This document shows positions 11,901 to 26,900 of a stretch of 64,000 bases of DNA, in pieces. The DNA comes from Crocodylus rhombifer (taxonomy: Eukaryota; Chordata; Crocodylia; Crocodylidae): assembly GCA_038503035.1 (NCBI GenBank), contig JAVSML010001166.1, positions 62,001-126,000 of the forward strand, written 5' to 3'. Both the position numbers and the translations under genes were made by a program. The notes under the pieces were generated by a model, which was not told the DNA's origin, made no database searches, and saw nothing but the letters and a program-made list of their open reading frames with translations. Each line of letters begins with the position of its first letter. The first letter of the stretch is position 1.

Positions 11901-14900
11901 ATTTTTTCTCTAAAATTTTCCACTGGTAGTACATCTTCACTAGGGATAGCAATATTAGTAGCACTAGAGCTTACCCTGTAGAAACTTTTTTTGGAAATGT
12001 GCCAACACTATGAACAGATATATTTCTAGTTAAAATGGACTAGACACCAAATTATTTATAAAATGCTTCAAATTGCTCAAGATTTTTAGTAGGATTTATT
12101 ATGAATTGCTCAATCAGTTGTTTTCCACTTGAAAGTGGGCATGCTAAGGTATTTGAAGTTTTATGCATTCCTACAATTATCTTGTTTTCAATCATTAGAC
12201 AGTTTAGAATCTCAAGCAGTCTATCTAATCAGTTGAAATTACCTTACATTGATCTCCAGGATTAAAATGCTGGAAAATGCAGAAATGGGTTGAAGAAAGT
12301 AAACTATGGAACGATGAACATTTGCACAACAAGTTAAACGTGTGTTATTTGGAGCAAGGACTTTATATGTACTTATACCAGTACAGTTAAATTTAGTACA
12401 ACCCCTCTTGCATTCTGGTCTAGACATACTCTTTAAATACTTCTACAAAATTAGTTGCATTTTAATGTTGAGTAGAAAATTAGCCAGAACTGACACTTCT
12501 GGTACAAAAATGTATATGGATCGTGCTTTAGATGTTAATTTATGTCCTTGTGATTTATTATCTCTCAAAACTTATTTAAGTGGATTATCAGGCTAGTCTT
12601 TTCTGGTAACGAAATTTTGCCTTCATGCAGGAAATTAATTTAATACAATGTTTAAAAAAGAACCCATTTTCCTATTAAAAGCCATGACAAATTTTCTACT
12701 AACTTCAGTGAATAAAAGGCCAAGCCCTTAAAGTTCAGATTTTTAGAACTAATGTTACAAAAATGTAAGTTTGCAAATACAAACTGAGCAACTGCATGTG
12801 TAAGACAAATAAAAAACCTGAGAATTGCTGTGAAGTTGACCTGTTTTTTGAACACGCCACTTAAGCATTTGTTTTCCTTAAAAGTAGGCCATAAAGGTAA
12901 TTTGAAAAAAAATTTTTAATTACTGTCACCTTTTTTTTTACTTTATGATGTGGGGAAGAGACTGAAGTTTGTTTGTTTGTTTGTTTGTTTGTTTGTTTGT
13001 TTCCCTAAGTAATTTCTTTTCTTCTGAGTTGGGTTTTTTGGGGTTTTTATTTTTATTTTAGGAATATCAGACGTGTCACATGTTCTTCCTTCTTAACTAG
13101 GACTTCCTAAGCACCTCGAGGTGTCTGTTTTTGAGTTCTTATATCTTAATTATATTGTTTGTTTGTTTTTAAATTTAACAAAGACAGCCTTTTGACTGAA
13201 TGTTCATTAGTCCCTGTAGTTAAGTAGGACTTAAGCTATTTAAAACTATTTTTGCTTGAAGGATTCATGCTCGCAGTTGCTTATATATCAGTTGTTTCTG
13301 TTTTGATGTAACTTTTTTCTGGTAGGATATCATTACTTCTACAGTAGACGTGCACCAGTACATCAGTCCGTATCATATAGGAACCGATAAAAGGAAAATT
13401 GACGTTGACATTACCAGTGATTGGCTGCTTTTGTCTGATGAGCCTGATTTTTAAGGTCGCCGATTTTTAAATGCCATGTGCATGGGTGCAGCTGCAGCAT
13501 TTGGGCAGCCAGCCTGGCAGCTTGGAGAGCAGGGTCCATCTGGTAAGTCTGTTGGGCGGGGCATATCAAGGCCCCCCCATGGTGAGGGAAGGAGTGGGAC
13601 TGGGAAAGGGCCAGAAGCTGCCCGGCCGGCCGGGACACAGGACAGAGCTATGAGCAGCTTGTCTGGGGGGTGTGGGGAGGTAGGGGCAGCTCCTGCCGCT
13701 GCACACACCCCGGAGCAAGGAATGGGGGGTATGTGTTCCCTGGATCTGTGCATGGGGTGAAGGCTGCAGTGGCAGCCTGCCTGCAGCCAGGGGCAGCACC
13801 ACCAGGGTCTTCCTGGTGGGGGGACTGAGCCATGGCTATGATCAGAGTGGGTGGTGATGCTGAAAGAGGGGTTGGGGGAGTTACGGTGAATTTTGGGGTG
13901 GATGTAGTCCATCCCAGAGCCCCCCTCTCAGTGCCGCCTGCCCCAAGTGAAGCTGTGGCCCAGCCCCACACTGGGAAGAGCCCAGCACTGCCCCCAACCT
14001 GTAGTGGCAGCCTGCCTTCACCCTGTGCACAGATCTGGGGGGGCATGTGTTGCCCATGCCTCCCCCAGAGGTATGTGCAGAAGCTTGAGCTGTCCCCTCC
14101 TCCCTGTACCCCACCTGGCTGGGTAGTCCCTGCCCCATTCCCTCCCTCGCCATGGGGGCCTTGATATGCTCCTTCCCCCAATAGACTTACTAGCTGGATG
14201 ATGCTCTCCAAGCTGCTGGGCTGCATATCGGCATTTTGGATCAGTATTGGCCAGTATAGCTTATTAATAATCACCCACCAGTATTGGCCCAAAAAATCTT
14301 CATTAGTGCACCCCTGTTCTACAGACCACAAAGCCTTCCAGAATCAACAGGATTTTGAATTCTTAGTGTAAAAAATAAGGAACGTTTTGGCACGTGCCTT
14401 TCACTTCTTCTGACACAAAATATAAGGAAACTTTGTGAATATATTAATTTTATAAACATTTTACCTCAGAGTTTCTCTCTGAGTCCTAACCAAAGGTATT
14501 TACTTTGTGCTTGCTGTGTAAACTGTGCCCTGATGTAAAACTCCTTCTTGGTTAAGTACAGCCATTCAAAGAGTCCAAGGCATAATGGATCTAAGTAATG
14601 TGGTTTTCTTTAAGTAGCCTAGGTTAGACTGGTGGTGAATAATGTATGTATTTACCCTTTGGTGGGAGATGCACACAGGCTGCCTACATGGGCCAAGACC
14701 TGCAAGTTGTGGGTATTACTGCTTTTTTCCCAGCATGCCCTGTGGGCTTCTGGAGACTTCCATGCATAGCTGAGCACCTGGGCCATCCCTGATTGGCTGC
14801 TGAGCACAGGCAAGCATGCCTCCATGTGAGCAGGGAGTTTCAGAGGAAAGGAGGCTGGGATCCCAGAGGAGAGCAATCTAACTTGAATCAATAGTTCAAT

Positions 14901-17900
14901 ACATTGGTCTAAACTAAATTGATTAGACTTGAGTGCACATTGAACCAGGTGGTTCTTTGACCGGTTTCTGCCATTTTTTACACCGGTCTATGTGTGCTAA
15001 ACTTCTGTATGGTTATGGGTTTAGATAAAGTGGTCCAAATGACTGGAAATCTATGTGTAATGCTTATGTGTGACTAGTTGTTTTAGATATTATTTTAGTT
15101 GGTGTTAGAATATAATATTTAGATATTTATGTCAAAATATCTGAATTTTCAAAAGTATAATACTTTATATTAATAGGAAAGGCAAAATGGATTGAAAGAT
15201 GAAGCATTAAAAAGCATACTGAAGCCACATTCTTGGTCACAGATCATCTATACTGTTCTATAAGATTAAAAATACACACATAGAAATACAATTTAAAAAA
15301 CTGCAAGTATAAAAGGACTTCAAAGTATAATGCTAAAACTCCCTTTATATTTACATTATATCAGTTTCCCTGCAAATAACTATCAGTATGCTTTGTAAGA
15401 ATTATTCTTTCTACAGAAGTATATTAAAATGAATCCCTACTCTTGGGAGGTGCTTGTAGTAACCAGAAAGCTATTATGCTGGAAATTCTCCAAGCGTCAA
15501 ATTAAACCTCAGGGACAGAGAGCGTGTTTCTGTCCCTGTAGAGGAGTTACTGCTGAGAAACAAGTCTGCTTATTTACTCCCTTTCTGTGTGGACCCCAGA
15601 CCAAGCACTTAGGCGGAGGAGACAGCGTGGAAGAGGTCTCACTACCCAGGAAGTGGCCAGCTGCTTTCTGCCAGTGAGTCTATGGGGCCTGCTGAAGATT
15701 TGACATGTTCCCAGCATTATCATTAGATAATGCTGGGAACGTGTCAAATCTCAGCATGTCTCATAGATTAGTTCATTGTTCCCAGTTTTTTGAGCTGGGA
15801 TTGAGCCACATAGAGGCCAATATCTGTGCTTCCTTTTTCACTACTGCTCATTTAATTTGAAATAATTCAGTATTTGCTGTAAAGCCACTTTTGCATTAGT
15901 ATTTATTGCAGTGCTGTTAAGGTTTTTGACACCATGACTTCACTACAGTTGGGATTGACAGAAAAGCCCTACATTCTATTTCCATCTGTATTTGTATACT
16001 TCTAGTTTAGAGAACCTCCTGCAAGTGCTGAAAGCGTTTCAGATGTGTGTCTTCATTTCCTTCTAATGTACAGTCTAAAGAAGGACACTCGCTACCTGTT
16101 TCCATGTTTATTTATGTCTCCAGAATTCTTTATGGCCATCCTGTATATTGTCATGAGGGGGCTATTCAAATGTGATGGATTGTTCCATTTACCATTTAAG
16201 GATGAGTGTGATGCCTTTAATGATTGTGGGAACATTCGACTCGGACTTGTTTTGGCACAGCAGTATTACTTGATTGCCAACTACATTATTCTGCTTTCTA
16301 AACTTGGCCCTAAGCAGGGTAGAGTTTCTGTTTCTGAGAATTTTTGAGGCTCTGCTTTCACTTTCTAGTAACTTGAACCTGGTTTGCATAACCTCTAGTC
16401 TGTCTTTATCTGTATCACTGGTTCCAACTCAGACAAAGAAATAAGGATTCTTAAATACTTGACAAAGGCTCATTCCCTTAGAAAGTGAAATCTTAATAAC
16501 CATGAGTAACATCCATATAAGATTCAAGGTAATAGCTACAGATACTGCTATATGCATTTGGTAGAACTGAAGCTTCACCTTTACCAACTGTACTTCAGTT
16601 CTTTACTTGTATTTCTTTATCCATCTTACATTATTTTCAGCCTCTTGCAAAACTGATACTTACTTTCACTCCATGGACTGTTTCTTTTTAGGGTGATAGT
16701 ATGTTTTATCTTTTATTTCTGAAAAAAGCAAATCATGCTTATACATCATTTATATAACATGCTTTTTTTTACTTTATAATAAAGCAGCTTATAAAAGTCA
16801 TATTTTTCAATGCTGTTGGCTAGTTCTTGGCAACATAATATGTATAGTGTTAGCTTGCATTTTGGTGACTTGCATCCTGATTATTATCCATCAGTTTCTG
16901 CTCTTCCTTGAAGTCCTATTGTAATAGTTGTTCTGACTGGTACATTAATTGGTAACAAGTCAATGATTTCTGACTTGACAGAATGAATAGAAAATTAACC
17001 ATCATCCAATCTGTTGTTGTTTGTTATAACATTGTACTGATAATTCAAATTTCAGAATGAAATCAGCATGGCCAACTGTTGACATTTGGCATCAGTGGCA
17101 GTTGTGCATATAGATTGAGAGCATTGAATAAATACAGCATTTAACTTATTCTTAAATACATTTATTTGTATATTTTAAAAATACATTTCATGTTTTAGTT
17201 GGAGTATTTTATGATCCAGTGCTTGAATCAGAAGACATCTGAAAAAATGAAGAGAAGAAAAAAACCCCACAAGTGCCATGGAGTTAAACCACCTCATCTT
17301 GAACAGCCAGGTGCTTAACAGTGTCCAAGCTGTACATTACTGTTCATTGTGTTGTTTATTTTCACCAATAATACTCATCAGATTGTACTAAAGGTTTATA
17401 ATTAGTCATTATCACTATCAGCAGCTGCTGTCATCTAACATTTTAAGCAAAGTAGACTGTGTAATAATTTTGGGAGGATTTAAATTAATTTTGGAATAGT
17501 TTGGTAAAAATGTAGATGAGGTTATGAGGGATCATAAGTTACAATTTTAATATGTTGTATGCAGAAGATTTAAGATTGTACACATGCCAGTGAGTAAAGA
17601 ATCCAGTTAGAAAAATTATCAGTAGAGTTTGAGTCTTTACAGGCTCTACAGAAGAGAACCAAAACATGTAATTATGTAATATTAACTGAGATAATCTGAT
17701 CTCAGCTGGCTAGAGTGGGGATGTCCTGCTGGCAGCCCATTGGCCTCATGTGGTCTGTGATGGATTAAATTGTGCCTCCTAGGCTCCTATTTAGTCATTG
17801 TCCCCCCCACCACTCTAGTTGCCACAGTAGCTAGAATTTCGAGGCTCCCCCTTCCTTGTCCAGCTGCCACTTCTTATCTTCCACAGGCAGCTGAGGGTGA

Positions 17901-20900
17901 ATCTGAGGAATGCTGTGCAGTTGGCAGTGAGCACGGCAGGGGGGCAAAGGCACATGGTGCAGTGGGGGGAACAGATGCTTAATGTAGTGGTGGGGGTGTG
18001 CCTTGCAGCAGGGCAGTGTCTGCAAGGATGTACTGTGGTGGGGAATGGGGTTGGAGGCATGCAGTGCAGTGGTGGGGGCTGGGGGTTGCAGGCACACAGC
18101 GCAACAGTGGAGAGGGACATCCATGGTGTGCACAGTCTGGTGGGGGGCATGGCTTGCCCTGATGTAGCTCTTGGGGCATGTACAGTCCTGAGTATGGAAA
18201 CCATACAGCAACTACATAAGTATACTTCCCTCCCATCCTCTTCCCTCACCCCCACTTTTGAACGTATCCCTGCATTCTAGGTATGGGTATTTTATTTGGT
18301 TATTCCCAATAACCCAACTGTGAACATGCAATTCTGTTTTAGATTGACTTGCATATTATTTATTTGTGCAAGCATGTGCAAAGGCTTTTAAAAATGAAGG
18401 CCTAAGTATAGGCTCCAAAAAACTATTTTGTTTTTTTATTTGCACCAAAATATTTTAGAGCAAGAATTTGTCATGAAATTTTGTGAGATCCCTACAGTCT
18501 CCCTCTCAGTTCAGTTTTGAAACGTAATGGCTAATTACAGTATATATTCTGAAGACAAGAGCCCAATTAAAACAAGACAGAGGACAAGAAATTCATGGAG
18601 AGAGTAAAGGAACATAAAAGAAAAAAAGAAAAGGCTAAAAGATATTTTTAGTTTATATTTTAATATAGTTTAATATGGTTTAGTTTAATGTAATCTTTCG
18701 TTCTTTTGTTCTTTTGATAACTTAATTATACCTTTAACTATAATAATTTTCATTTGAAGTTGCTTTGTCTTAATTATTTGATTTACATATAATTTGTTTT
18801 ATTAAACTGCGAAGTTTTGAATTTATTGACGAAGAATAAAGGACCCTGTCTTGCCTTCAGTTAAAAACAGTGGTAAAATTCCTATGGACTTGAGACCCAT
18901 TGTTATCTCCTAAATCCAAAGCACCCCTTCAATTATGATAACGATAAGAAATTATCACTTTCTTGCAATACATGTTCTTACAAATTTGGTTTCCTGAAAT
19001 GTCCTAATTGTTACTCAGCAGTATTCCTGCCCAGAGCAGGGGGTTGGACTTGATCTTTTGAGGTCCTTTCAAGCCCTTAATTTCTATGATTTCTGTGATT
19101 CTACTAGTTCTGATATGAAAATCAGGGTATTTACACTGGAAATGAGCTACATCTAAAAGTCAGACTGGTTGCATGGGTGGGAGTGAGGGAGTTCAGTTAA
19201 TTCAGGGGAGTTGCAGCATCAATACCTATATTTTCTTGTGTATCCTATGCCCCCAAATAAGACACGCACCTTGTTTTGAGACGACAGAATGAAGAATAAA
19301 AGATTTTTCCAAGAGTGTAGCTGAAAGCTGAGTTTATGAAACGGAGGCAATGTCTGCTTTTCAGCCCACTTTTCTTCCCCTAGCTGCTGCTCAGACAAAA
19401 GCTAGAGTTTTTTAATCCTATACATACCACTGCTGCTGAATTGATAGCAGCTTTTGGCTGCGGACTTCACCTCTGCTGCAGGTTCTTGCCAGAAAAGAGG
19501 CACAGCTCCTGGTAGCCATTCCAGTGTCTCCATGCTTCCAGTCCAGTCCAGAAATCAGCCTCTTAAGACTGCACTCCAATGTTGGAGGGCTATTTTTTGG
19601 GAAAGAACTGTGTATGTTATGTAAGTAAATCCAGTAATTTTGCACTGAAACATACATTATATGTTTATCAGAAGGCAGGGCTGTGTGACTTGCAGACTAT
19701 TAAAGGCATGAGCTTTCATAGGCTACAGCCTCCTTCATGAATTCTAAAGCAGTAAGCTGTAGTTTACAAAAGCTCAGGCCTTTCTGAATCTGTTAGTTTA
19801 TAAGGAGCCATAACATCAGACTGTGCAGCTAACCAGCTCTCTCTAGGGCCTCAAGTCTTTCTAGATCTATTTTCCCCCTCAAATCTGGCGGAGTGTATGA
19901 CATTGAGACTCTTTCACTAATAGGCATCCAAAGAATTTGAACTGGTAAAGCTCTAAGTATATAGGAAGATAATTCTACTAAACGATAATATGGGTAAAGC
20001 AAATACTTGTTTATATGGTTTTCAGGAAGTCTCTTTTTTAATGTAAATACATATGAGAAGCCCAGACAGAGATCAATCGTGTATACACTATGAATCTTTG
20101 CATTCCTTTTTTAAGACTTTTAAAATTGAAGAACTTACTTTACTAAATTATTATTAATATATATCATTGTTAACATATTCTACTAATCTCATTCAAGGTG
20201 GATAAAACTGGATCTATCCAGTCCTATTAGTTGATTATGGAGTATATTTTTAAGACAACATTTTATTGAAGTTATACAAGTATTTTCTTAATTCTTTATT
20301 TGATCTAGTTTCTGAGAAATAAAGATGCTTTTTTTTGTGTTGTAATTAATATGGAAGTAGAGTCATAAAACAACTCATTCATCATTATTTTTAATATTCC
20401 TTTTAGAAAAAATGCCAATCTTGAAAGGTGAAGCCTCGCATTATGACTCTGACTTGCATAACCTGCTGTTCTGCTGCCAGTGTGTGGATGTGATATTTTG
20501 CTCAGAAGACTTAAGGAATGTAGGAGAAGCACACAAGATTATTTTATGCTCTGTAAGCCATGTCTTCATGTTGCTTTTCAATGTGAAGAGTCCAGCTGAT
20601 ATTCTGGATTCCTCTGTCATAAGGACTGCGCAGACTCTCTTTGCAGTAAACAATGAAGCTGTTTTTCCAGTTTCTAGCAGAGGCTCACCATGCAACCCAC
20701 CAGTAAGAGTCATTGTTAAAGACTCCTTCTTCTGTTCTTGTTTGTCAGACATTCTGCACTTCATTTATTCAGGTATCCTGTCAGAATGGTTGCAGCTGCT
20801 TATGTCTTTTAAAAAGCGCACTGTTGTATAGAGTGGGTACATTATCTAATCAAAATCTGCTTCTGTTGGGGTTAAATCAATTTAGTTAAAACAGACTATC

Positions 20901-23900
20901 TGCTATTATTAGTAACAGTTTGTACATGGAAATTTTAATTTTGTTACAAGTATTGCTCTTAGCAAAATAATGACAGTTACTGACTTCCTTGAAATAAGAC
21001 TTCTAAAGTGAGGTGAGGTATTTTTCCTGCAAAAGTCAATAAGAGGATACGTTTCTATGAATAAATAAGTTGTAAAAATGAATGGAATACCAGCGACCCC
21101 TGCAAAAGCCAGTATTTCAGTAAAAGAACTTCGGATCTAACAGCAATGTCAAACGTAATGTTACCTGTCCTAAAAATAGTGATGTGAATATACGTTCTCT
21201 GAGTGAGAATGCGAGGGGCTCTCATTTCCTGATAGTGAAGAGAGGAGCAGGATTACCTGGTTTATGAGAACAATGGATTCATTGTGTGACCTTTGCAAGT
21301 CAATTAACCATATTCACCCTGATCTTAATTTTATGTGTTTAAAATGGTGCTAATAGTATTTTTCTACCTTTTTTTAAAGCAGTCAGTGATCCTCAGGTGA
21401 AAGGCCCTGAACAATGTTAAAAAATGTTATGTCATGTGATCATTGTTTTGTTTTAATCCCAAAAGACCCTATTGATCATGTTTGAAAAGTTATACCAGTA
21501 TAGCCAGGGGGTCAAAATCATGGCTTGCTAGCATCTGGCCGGCAGTGCTGTCTGGGGAACTCAGATTTGCCCTATATGCTGCATGCAGCACATGCCATCC
21601 CCAGCCTCGTGTGCTGCATGTAGTGTGTACAGCTGGTCTCGTGCGGTCTGGGGCACATACTGCACTTGGACTCTGTCTGGCATGCATGCTGCATGTAGTG
21701 CCTGCATCATACCAGCCCTACACACTGGATCCAGTGTGGGGACAGTTTATGGGCCCAGTCTGGCCTGTGGGGCCTGATTTGAGTTGGATACCCTTGCCGT
21801 ACAATATCAGTACAGGCAGTGGAAAGAGCAGGGAAATGTCATGGATCTGGGTCCAAGAAGGCAGTTTTCCTTAAGCGTTCCCGGGGTAAACTGTTTTACT
21901 GGCATGGTTTAGTATCTGCCAAGGTGTTGGGGCTTAAAGCCCGCTTTATGGAAATTGGAAGCTCCTCCCTAGCTTGCTCCTGCAGCCATATGGCTGAGGG
22001 CAGGCAAAATTTAGGGGCATCTGAACCCCAAGCCTTTGGGCTTGGGCCTGCATGTAGGATGGCTGCCAGAAGACTTTGGAAATATCTGAAGCCCCTGGTG
22101 TGGGGGGCACGGATGACATTTGCCAGTTGTAAGGCCACTTACAGTTCTGGACTGACTCATGGATTCGGACTTGATTTGGCTTAGAACGTGAAACTTTTTT
22201 TTTTTTTTTTCTTTAAAGAAATAAGGGGAGGGAATAGCCAGTGTGTACCCTTTACCTTGGTTGTGGGATTATTACCCGTCTTCTGCAGGTCCCTGCTGTC
22301 AAGTGACCAGCCTGCTTTCCTTTTTTTTGATGAATTCTGTCTGGAGTAGATGCAGAAGAGGGTTACTAAGATGACCAGAGTAGTGGAGAGCCTGTCACAT
22401 GAGAGGAGACTGGAAGAGCTTGCTTGTTTTTTTTAAGAAAAACAAAGGCCTAGAGGGATATTATTGCTATATATAAATACATCAGAGGTAACCACCTGGG
22501 AGGAAGAAGAGCTAAGAGACAATTTTTGCAGAAGATATTGCTAAAAATTGGCTGTTTATTTAGGCTGGAAATTGGAAGATTCTTAACCATTAGGGCAGTG
22601 AGGCTTTCCAAACCTTCTGGTCATGCTGGTACAGATTAAATATCTGTCTTAAAATGGAGCTTGATAAGTTTTATGAAGGGGATTACAGATGATGAAGTAC
22701 CTGCTATAACACGGGACTGGATTTGATGACCTAGAAAATCCCTTCCAGTCCTGTGTTCCTGTGCACATCTGATGTTACCACTAATATAGTTACTACTAAG
22801 ATGTATGCGATGAACATACCTTTGTAGTAAGAATTAGCAGAACTTTTTAAGTAATGCATCATTTTAATTGTAATTAGAAAAGCAGAAATATATTGTTACA
22901 GATGTCTATGGAAGGAATTTAAGTTTATCTCCAGAATCATAATTGTTTAAAATAGTGAAAGGGCTGCTCTCCTGGAACAGTAGTCCATAATCTTTGGAGA
23001 AGAACAGAAGAAATCTATTTTAGCATCATCAAGGTTTGATTCTAATCTCGCCTGAGAAATCAGTGTGAAGCACTGGTAAACAGTTTGCTGTAAAGTTATG
23101 GGAATGTAAGCTGTACACTGTCCGGCTATAAACACCTTCAGATTGTATACCATATTACTCATAAAATGAATTCTTTTTTGGTAAAAAGTTCATGCCAAAA
23201 TTTGTCTGTCTTGTACTTTTACATTGGAAAAGGGAGAGAGTTGAGCTCCTAATAACAGTGCTGCAATCCTGAGGAACTGTGAAGTATCTCTGATTTTGGT
23301 GGCATAGGGGTCAGATTCTCTTGATCAGACTCCAGATAAGGTGCTGCTACCGGACAAGTTATTGTGCTCCTCTATTTTTGTGTATGTTCCCACCAGCTTA
23401 CTTCTTTACTTCTCTAATCATTTTAAATGAAGATTTGAGTGGCCGTTACTGGTTTGGGGTATAACCCTGTGTCATTATGTCCCCCCAAACACAAAGTGTG
23501 TGTAAGTCGTCTTCAAATAAGTCATCATGCTAGACACAAACTTACTATGTAACATCCAGATAGGAAATCTATAACTATGAATATCTTTTTAATAATTTTT
23601 TTGAAAAGTCTTCATTCTTTTCCTCCTCTTCTTTCTCTTTACCCCTTTTTTGCCTCACTCTAGACTTTTCCTCTTCCACTGCTCCAGGATTTCAGAAGGT
23701 GATGATAATACTGGCCCTGATCCCCTGAGCTTACCCTTACCAGGCATTCTAGAGGGAAACCACTCTGGTCCTGTGTATCTTAGCTAATCTTAGCTGGCTG
23801 GAGCAAGGCTTCATAGGAGAAGCAGCACTTGAGTAAGCTGTTTCTCTGTGAATCGCTGCCGCTGTCTCTCAACCATTCAGCTGATGATGGCACTTCCTCT

Positions 23901-26900
23901 TAAATGCCCAGTTGTTCAGCACCTCGGGGCTGGTGATGGAATTATTCTCTGAAGCAGGCAGAGGATTGAGGAACTGAAAATGAAGGGAAAGGGAGATTGT
24001 GAGGTGGGGAAAAAGGGAGGGAGGAGTAGCACGGGGAGGAAAGGGAGAAGGTGAATGTTGGTAGGTAGTTTTAAAGAAATGCAAAAATAAAAATGCATTT
24101 AGACTGTTTGTGTCAGGTAATTTTTCTTTTGGAACCTTTTTTTTCCCCCTTGTAAAAAATAAAAAAATCCACTGTATACAAAATTAATGGTAAGTAACTT
24201 TTCTCTAATTTAAATATCTATTTTACAATCTATTAATTTGTATTGATGTATTGCTTGTATTTTAAAATGTTTTATAAATAATTTTCTTGGCTCAGTTACA
24301 CATTTCTAGCATACAGAAACTGAAATGTGTGCATACTGATTGCCTAATGAAAATGCACCTTGCTGTTTGTTACTGCTTGCTTTTTTTAATGTAGTGGATG
24401 CAGAAGGAAAACATTCTGCATGGGGAACAAGAAATCTCATACTTTGAAGCCTCTGATGTTGCTGTGAATTTAGCTAATTTGAAGGATAATTGAAACTATA
24501 AGGAGGGACTTTAAAAAGCATTAAAAACAGTTGAGTGCACGATTTCCATTTGTGCCTATGAAAAGTACATATTCAAGTAAAGAACAAATCATGTTGGCTT
24601 AAATCAAAGAGAATACCATGTGGACAAGCACCGAACAAGGCTGTTCACAATAGTTTAGTTGCGACTAATACTAAATACAGTTTACTGGCTGATTCTGGTG
24701 TTCTGTGTTACTTTTGCCTTAATGAGTATCTGCCAAGCTGGATAAGTAGTGTATATTTATGTGAAGCAAATTCTGCCCTAACTTATAGCTTGCAGTCTCA
24801 ATGGGATTGTAGAGATGCAAATTAGTTTAGAAATTAGAACCTCTAGAAAAAGAGGTCTGGAAGGGACCTCAAGAGCTGATCTAGTCAAACCCTATGCTCA
24901 AGGCACGATCATTCCCAACTAAACCATGTCAACCAAGAGTTGGTCGAACCCACTCTTAAAATCTTCTGAGGATGAAGCTTCTATAATTTCCGACCTTCCT
25001 AGTGAAAAAGTTCTTCCTAATACTCAACCTCAATTTCTCTTGCTACAATTTGGGACCATTGCCCCTTGTCCTGTTCCTGTAGCCACAAAAAATAGTCTAT
25101 TTCCATCCTCTTTATAAGCCTTTCAGGGTTATAATTCCTCTTTATAGCAGTCTTCAGATATTTGAAGACTGTTATGAGATCCTGTAGTAGGGTTGGAGTG
25201 TTATAGCCCTGTGCTCTAGGAAATATGTGAGAAGCAAGCTTTTTTTTATGGTATCTTTTATTGGACTAGTAAAAGATGCACAGTGGGCACATTTACATGT
25301 GTGCTTTATTGTGCAGTAGCCAATTTGCATTAAAATGTTATGTAAAATATGTCCAAATATGCTAATGTACAGTAGAATAGGCTACTGTGTGTTGTCACTA
25401 AAAAAGCATTCGCTTTAGGGTACCATAATGAACCTTTATCTAGTACCTCACATTAGAAGTATTAACCTTAGTTTGCAGTAGCAAAAGCACATTAATGAAC
25501 ATGTGCACCAGCACCCAGTTAGTCCTATAAAAATATCATCCCCCCCCCAAAATTCTCACATTTCCTGGACTATGTTGACTGTAACAGTACTGCAAACCTT
25601 CAGACTTCAAATTCCTGAAGGGTGGTTATAATGCAGCCTAGGCAGCTCTTCCCCATTCTATATTTGTGCGTGCAGTTGTTCCATCTCAAGTGCAGTTCTT
25701 TGCACTTGTCCTTACTGAATTTCATTCAGTTGATTTCAGGCTGTTTCTCCAGTTAATCAAGGCCTTTTTCAATCCAATCCTAAATGTGACATGTGAATTC
25801 AGTTCACATGAGAGCTGTGTCTTTTTATTTAGAACATTTTTAAGGTATATATTGAATTAAGAACAAAAGGCCAGATTATAAAGTACTATGTGTTTGTTTT
25901 TTGTTTTAGCATTAGTAGATTCTGTTTATAATGTTGGCATAGGCCCACACCCATCAGTACTGCTATAGGGTGTTAGCTACTGGCATCTGGTAGACAGAGG
26001 TTAAACTCAGGATATCCTGTACTGCATCAGTTCCTGGCTTGTGTTTCTTCCTCTTGGGCTTGGCTCTGCATTAGAGTATCCTGACTTACCCTAGGGTTTG
26101 GCTTTGTTCCTAATGGCGTAGGGATTATAACAGTGTGAAGTTTTCTGCAATCTTTGAATCTCCCTTACTCCTTCAGACATTATGTCCTTCAACTTTAGCT
26201 GTGAATGTTCACATAAGCAAATTAGTGGTGTTTGAAGCTTATACAGACAAAATATTCAAGCATAGGCTCTTCCTCTCATTTCTTCAAAAATGTTATTCCA
26301 GTTGCTAGGGAGACAAGGTTCTTCGGGTAGATGTGGTATCATTTATTAGACCAACTAAATAGTTGGAAAAAATGTTCTTTGTAAGCTTACAGGCACAAAC
26401 ACCCTTCAGGCATAGAGAGGTTCTACTGGTGAATTGTGTGTTCTCCTGGGTAGAACAGAAGCCTTGTCTGCCTAAGTCCTTAGACTGACACAGCTGCAGC
26501 CAACAGCCCTAAAGCATTTCAGTTGCTATTCTCTTATATACAAGTATACATGATTACCAAGTAAAAATAGTTGGTGACACTTTGGGCTGGAGTCTGTACC
26601 CACTAAAGTCAATTAGGACTAGAGCAGGCCTCCAGAAGAGATGATTTTTTTTTTTTTTTATAAACCCAGAATATACTGCCATTCTTATTTTCTTGCTTTT
26701 TTCCTGTAAAGAAAATTCCTCCTTGCTAACACTGGGAACCATTCAGTAATGAAAAACTAATCTTAAGAAAGAAGCTATATCCTCAACTTTTATAAACACT
26801 TATTTTCACTCTTTTAGCATTCTTAGTCTGACATTTTAAATATTTATATAACTTTTTTCAATCTAATAATTGTCTTTAAAATCATGTAAATATAATTAAG

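Larger units (their letters stand above)
11739..17198 (+). other. Intron between window exons 2 and 3
   Basis: 5.5-kb intron carrying a (GTTT)9 microsatellite at 12967, a 972-bp hAT element (13345-14316), a repeat-like stretch around 14880-15030 related to the element at 38.5 kb, and a 43-bp-arm hairpin (15679-15767). Open frames in the GC-rich part are those of the hAT insert and are not genes. Confidence 0.8.
17311..20406 (+). other. Intron between window exons 3 and 4
   Basis: 3.1-kb intron. A GC-rich stretch at about 17705-18270 looks like an inserted non-autonomous element whose ends I could not fix. A CR1 tail lies at 19015-19105 and a fold-back repeat at 19702-19783. Confidence 0.75.

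Noticed and set aside
13451..14331. Long minus-strand frames (153 and 227 codons)
   Set aside because: Both lie almost entirely inside the GC-rich non-autonomous hAT element bounded by TTCTACAG. No transposase or other motif.
17815..18280. Overlapping frames of over 120 codons on both strands
   Set aside because: GC-rich intronic insert with simple His/Pro/Cys-rich translations and no family resemblance.
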